Virus record (IMG/VR): IMGVR_UViG_3300043464_001199
Span: 1 to 31,999 of that record
From: a virus
Strand: one strand, 5' to 3'
DNA length: 31,999 nucleotides
Below are positions 29,113 through 31,999 of the stretch, in pieces (the first letter of the stretch is position 1; each line of letters opens with the position of its first letter). Both the position numbers and the translations under genes were made by a program. The notes under the pieces are model-generated. The model was not told the DNA's origin and ran no database searches. It was given only the letters and a program-made list of their open reading frames with translations.

Positions 29113-29441
29113 AATTCGGTGACACTCCCGCTGATGGTTACCTTCCCTTCGAGTAATCGCATGCGCCGCCCATCAGGAAGCGTCGCCAACAAATCCCACC
29201 GCGCGTTCTGCGCCTGCAGTTGATCCGTCACCGTGGCATCCAGCCCGATGCGCAGCGTCTGGTTGTCTTCGCCAAGGTCGACGTTAAAGGTGGCAAGGAG
29301 TGCGCCATCAACCGTCGTGCGCAGCTCAGCTGCGAATTGCCAAAGGCTCAAATCCTGTAGGTCAGAGTTGATGCGGACGCGGATGCCGACAGCAAAGTCC
29401 GCCCCCTCTTCGATCGTGAAATTATAAGCGCCGGCGGGCAT
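29109..29441 (-). CDS. Small beta-sandwich-type tail protein adjoining the fibre
   Basis: This 110-residue protein begins [20 protein letters not shown]. It continues with a pattern common in small phage baseplate or fibre-adaptor proteins: a strand region like [16 protein letters not shown], a middle strand TFNVDL, and the end [20 protein letters not shown]. These proteins often precede receptor-binding fibres. ATG 29441 is preferred over TTG 29447. TTGACA lies 13 bases upstream of the ATG. It is coupled to the large fibre gene by ATGA. It may anchor the collagen-like fibre to the tail tip. Confidence 0.72.
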   Translation of the reverse strand: MPAGAYNFTIEEGADFAVGIRVRINSDLQDLSLWQFAAELRTTVDGALLATFNVDLGEDNQTLRIGLDATVTDQLQAQNARWDLLATLPDGRRMRLLEGKVTISGSVTEL

Positions 29442-29454
29442 ACTCAAAAGGCCT

Positions 29455-29460
29455 TGTCAA
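29455..29460 (-). promoter_or_regulatory. TTGACA motif 13 bases before the 29441 start codon
   Basis: TTGACA sits in the 30-base gap after the 587-residue protein gene, 13 bases before the ATG at 29441, with a TTTTGAGT spacer end. It is one of five late-gene placements and the only one outside the head and tail region. Confidence 0.5.
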
Positions 29461-29471
29461 ACTCGATTGCG

Positions 29472-31235
29472 CTAAACGCCGCCGCCCTGCAGCGAGTCGC
29501 CCCATTCCTCCGTGACCTCCCAGACAACATCAAGCCCATCCAAGCTGCCGGTCTGCGTGTAGAGTGGCTGCTGAGTCAATGTGTCCCCGAGTTTGTTTAC
29601 AACCGTGAAGCTTCCGCATTCCGACACAACGTTTGTGACTTTAAGATTCTTGGCTTTGATTGCATCCGCCACGGATTGCCAGGCTGTTGCTAGTCCGGTT
29701 GCATCGACGCTCCCATTTGGGTCGCCGCTGTATGTCACTAGGCTCGTCTGAAAAGCCCAGGCTTTTTCCCCCTCGGCATTCTCCGCGTGGCTCGAATCAA
29801 ACGGGAGTTGTCGATCCCCGTTTGTGTCGAAGATTTGACCGAATCGGATGATGTACGGATCACAATCTGGGTTTTCCACCGGGCAGCTACCTGCGCCAGT
29901 TCCCGATAAAAATCCCGATCCGATTACCCGCAAAACGTCTGCCCGTTCCGGAATCTGAAACGGCACAAACGGCCCGATGTTGCACGCCTCTTCCGAAAGG
30001 CCAAGTGTGATTGGTCCAATGCTTGTCCGCACTAAGGCCTCGAGCTCCTCGGTTGAGCCGGCCAGCGTATACGGTGTTTTCAGCTCAAATACGCTTCGAA
30101 AAATGTCCGCCGCGCCTTGCGGGAGTTCATCGATAATCTCTTGGCTAGGCTGGCTTAAATCCAACGCGATTTTTGCGTTTGTCAGCGCTGGCAAAGCGGC
30201 TGTCGTGAAAGGGGAAATGGCTCCTGTGGAGAACAAATCGATCGCCGAGGAAACCAAGCTGGCTCCCAGCGATCCAAACCGCGCACCGCGTGCCCATCCA
30301 AAGTAAAGGTGGTTTTGTTTTCGAAGGAATTCGAAACGAAAAGGCTCCCTACGGTTTTTTAAAATACCCCCAAGAATTGCGTAGGCCTCGAGCTGTTCCT
30401 CTGCCGCAATCCAGTTTGCAAAAGATTCCTGTTCGGCGGTGATCAAGTTGGCCCCGAAATGCCCTGCCAATGCCTTTTTATCCGCAGGCAGAGCGTTATA
30501 AAGTACCATGTACTTATCGGACACAATGCTGACCATGTTGTCCGCCTGAAAGTTCACCTGCTCGGCAATCTTTGTTCGCGCCGCCAGCTGCCGCGTGATG
30601 TCAGCAATCAAAACTAAGTTCTGGGGGACTTTGGCCTGTTCGGCAATTAGCCAATTGTCCAGTCGTGTCTGCCATGCCTCCAGTGCGTCCGCAACAAAAA
30701 CGTAGAATGCGCCAACCAACTCTTCGTAATTCGAGTCGCAATTGTACCGCATTGATCCATCGACTGCGGACAAATCAATGTCGATGCCCCCATGTCCGAT
30801 CCCCATCCAATACCCGGGGTCCCCTGGGTGTCCGACGTTTTCAGCGGGACTCCCGGTTGGCTCCGACCAAGAGGTTACTGCATATCCGCGGATCCCATCC
30901 CGTGCAGCCTGGTCCGTCGCATAGGTGTCGACCACAATTCCGGTCGGCAAAGGCAATGGCTCGAGCATGTCGATATACCCCGATGAGATTGCGGTGTCGT
31001 TGTTCCACCCTGGCAAACTTTCGTAGGGAATCCGAACGCCCGGACCAGCTGCGAGCGGCTTGAACTTGTGCGTGTACTGGATTCTTTTCGCCTTGTAGTA
31101 CAGATAACTCGCCGCATCCATCGACATTTCGAGGAATGACATCGGCACCGGACTGTTGCCATTCGGACCGTAGCCGCGTTCTACCCCGGCGACTTCAAAA
31201 AGCGGGATCGGATATGGGACGCCGTAAGTGTTCAT
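29472..31235 (-). CDS. Large tail-tip protein of unknown family (587 residues)
   Basis: This 587-residue protein starts at ATG 31235, which overlaps the preceding TGA as ATGA; a GTG-initiated frame 31 codons longer would overlap the upstream gene and is less likely. It begins MNTYGVPYPIPLFEVAGVER. A long helical middle (EALEAWQTRLDNWLIAEQ, QLAARTKIAEQVNFQADN) is followed by a region with GARFGSLGASLVSSAIDLFS, and a C-terminal part with CPVENPDCDPYIIRFGQIFD that recurs as a beta-rich region. It is too long for a Dit protein, and position suggests a tail hub, tip or central fibre. No enzyme motif is recognised. Confidence 0.68.
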   Translation of the reverse strand: MNTYGVPYPIPLFEVAGVERGYGPNGNSPVPMSFLEMSMDAASYLYYKAKRIQYTHKFKPLAAGPGVRIPYESLPGWNNDTAISSGYIDMLEPLPLPTGIVVDTYATDQAARDGIRGYAVTSWSEPTGSPAENVGHPGDPGYWMGIGHGGIDIDLSAVDGSMRYNCDSNYEELVGAFYVFVADALEAWQTRLDNWLIAEQAKVPQNLVLIADITRQLAARTKIAEQVNFQADNMVSIVSDKYMVLYNALPADKKALAGHFGANLITAEQESFANWIAAEEQLEAYAILGGILKNRREPFRFEFLRKQNHLYFGWARGARFGSLGASLVSSAIDLFSTGAISPFTTAALPALTNAKIALDLSQPSQEIIDELPQGAADIFRSVFELKTPYTLAGSTEELEALVRTSIGPITLGLSEEACNIGPFVPFQIPERADVLRVIGSGFLSGTGAGSCPVENPDCDPYIIRFGQIFDTNGDRQLPFDSSHAENAEGEKAWAFQTSLVTYSGDPNGSVDATGLATAWQSVADAIKAKNLKVTNVVSECGSFTVVNKLGDTLTQQPLYTQTGSLDGLDVVWEVTEEWGDSLQGGGV

Positions 31236-31975
31236 TCGACGCCAAAAGGCCCATGCCACGGCACCAGCACTGGCGCCACTACGCCGCGCATCATCAACGC
31301 CTGCAGCCCAAGGTTTGTCGTCAGGCACTGCAGTACCTTGCGAACCTCATATTCTCCCTCAGTCGCCCCCGGAATGCTGTAGGAGTCACCTTTCCGCGGA
31401 TCGGCCCCATCAATGATGTGGCCAATGATAACCCGCGTAGCCGTCACCGCATAATTTCCGCCACCGGGCAACTGCTCGAGCTTGATGGGGTCAGGGTAAT
31501 TCTCCCAACCATCCAGCCCTGCCTTTCCGGTCCAAATGCTCGCGCTTGTAATGTCGAACCCGTCTACGGTCGCCTCAAGCCAGATAGAATCACCGACCGC
31601 AGGAATATCAAATTGCCCAGGATCCTCCTCGGTATCTTCCGCGCTCCCGGGAATTGCTCCGAGCCCGGTTATCGGGAAGGTCCCGCCGGTTTCGATGTTT
31701 GAGATATAGCTTTCGCCGTGGACGCGCAACCGCGGGATGTTATCGGCGGGATATCCGGCTATAATCGAAAAGGGGAGTGCGTACGGCACCCCAGCTCCTC
31801 CTCCACCACCGCCCCAAGTTTGATTCGTATCAGCCGACAAGGTTGTGCCGGCTGATGAAATGACCATCCGAATTCCTCGGCCTGGGCGAATCCTGTTTTG
31901 CTCAATCTCCCTGCAAATATCTTGCAGGTGGGACGCGCGGATTGGCTCGCCAACGTTGATTCTCGGTAACGCCAT
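31232..31975 (-). CDS. Tail-tip protein of unknown family, continuing across the contig ends
   Basis: This 247-residue protein begins MALPRINVGEPIRASHLQDI and has a helix-rich start (LQDICREIEQNRIRPG), then a Gly-rich bend (WGGGGGGAGVPYALPFSIIA, about 54-73) and a beta-rich body. Its first 41 codons are repeated at the left edge of the window. On the circle it follows the 129-830 gene by 5 bases and precedes the 587-residue protein gene with an ATGA overlap. It probably forms part of the tail tip. The opening LPRINVGEPIRASHLQDICRE resembles small phage tail-associated proteins that open with a loading motif before fibres, but no family is assigned. Confidence 0.68.
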   Translation of the reverse strand: MALPRINVGEPIRASHLQDICREIEQNRIRPGRGIRMVISSAGTTLSADTNQTWGGGGGGAGVPYALPFSIIAGYPADNIPRLRVHGESYISNIETGGTFPITGLGAIPGSAEDTEEDPGQFDIPAVGDSIWLEATVDGFDITSASIWTGKAGLDGWENYPDPIKLEQLPGGGNYAVTATRVIIGHIIDGADPRKGDSYSIPGATEGEYEVRKVLQCLTTNLGLQALMMRGVVAPVLVPWHGPFGVE

Positions 31976-31999
31976 TTTGGTTAACTGTACAAACCACTC
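31853..31999. repeat. Right copy of the 147-bp terminal direct repeat
   Basis: This block repeats bases 1-147 with a single difference (T at 31873 against G at 21). It covers the first 41 codons and start of the 31232-31975 gene plus 24 upstream bases, matching the gene order at the left edge. It supports closure of the genome into a circle at this point. Confidence 0.9.

Noticed and set aside
28118-29122. Plus-strand open frame rich in Pro, Val and Ala repeats
   Set aside because: The complement of Gly-X-Y codons automatically reads as repeats like PVGPVAP. It is the shadow of the collagen fibre gene.
29472-31328. Longer GTG start at 31328 for the 587-residue protein
   Set aside because: It would overlap the upstream gene by nearly 100 bases, whereas ATG 31235 gives the common ATGA overlap.
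1-31999. tRNA genes, integrase or attachment core
   Set aside because: No cloverleaf or recombinase motif was seen by eye. A tRNA scan and profile search would decide.

Overview
The window reads as a single, essentially complete genome of a small tailed dsDNA bacteriophage with a long, flexible (siphovirus-type) tail. The first 147 bases are repeated as the last 147 bases with one mismatch, and a gene runs across that junction, so the sequence behaves as a circle of about 31.85 kb (circularly permuted or terminally redundant). Every convincing gene lies on the minus strand, packed end to end. At least 18 junctions are 4-base ATGA stop/start overlaps, which suggests long translationally coupled transcripts. 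I see no integrase, repressor, tRNA, CRISPR array or insertion sequence, so a strictly lytic lifestyle is plausible but not proven. The host is not identifiable. Many starts lack a Shine-Dalgarno sequence and have A/C-rich leaders, which would suit a bacterium that relies little on that signal (Verrucomicrobiota or Bacteroidota are guesses only).

Read in the direction of transcription (high to low coordinates), the early/replication block runs from about 20.5 to 12.2 kb. It holds two putative DNA-binding proteins, several small genes separated by structured or repeat-bearing gaps, a DnaQ-like exonuclease, a phage ABA-sandwich protein, an SSB-like protein with a canonical acidic DEIPF tip, a RuvC-like resolvase and a DnaB-type helicase. 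Seven copies of the 8-mer AACACGAA cluster in 440 bases at 15.6-16.0 kb beside the SSB gene and are candidate iterons or leader signals.

The packaging and head block (12.2-5.7 kb) is lambda-like in order: small terminase, GpA-type large terminase, a small gpW-position joiner, portal, S49 capsid protease, a coiled-coil scaffold candidate, major capsid protein and a strong intrinsic terminator. The tail block (5.7-0.1 kb) follows: head-tail joiner, tail terminator candidate, two small paralogous tail proteins, a tail assembly chaperone with a programmed -1 frameshift (GGGAAAC plus an 8-bp stem) that yields a G-T fusion, and a 564-residue tape measure protein.

Transcription order then wraps to the right end (32.0-24.4 kb). 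This part encodes two large tail-tip proteins of unknown family and an elaborate adhesion locus: a small beta-sandwich-type protein, an 801-residue collagen-like fibre with an internal C1q/TNF-like domain, an Asp-box propeller-like protein, a glycine-rich adhesin-like protein, a 61-residue accessory protein and a second, shorter collagen-like fibre. Next come two holin-like membrane proteins and an endolysin (23.9-22.9 kb), then a metallophosphoesterase, two small proteins and a GT4 glycosyltransferase (22.9-20.5 kb).

The most interesting signals are non-coding: a duplicated three-hairpin intergenic element (18.8 and 19.1 kb), the AACACGAA clusters, and TTGACA placed 12-16 bases before the start codons of five late genes.
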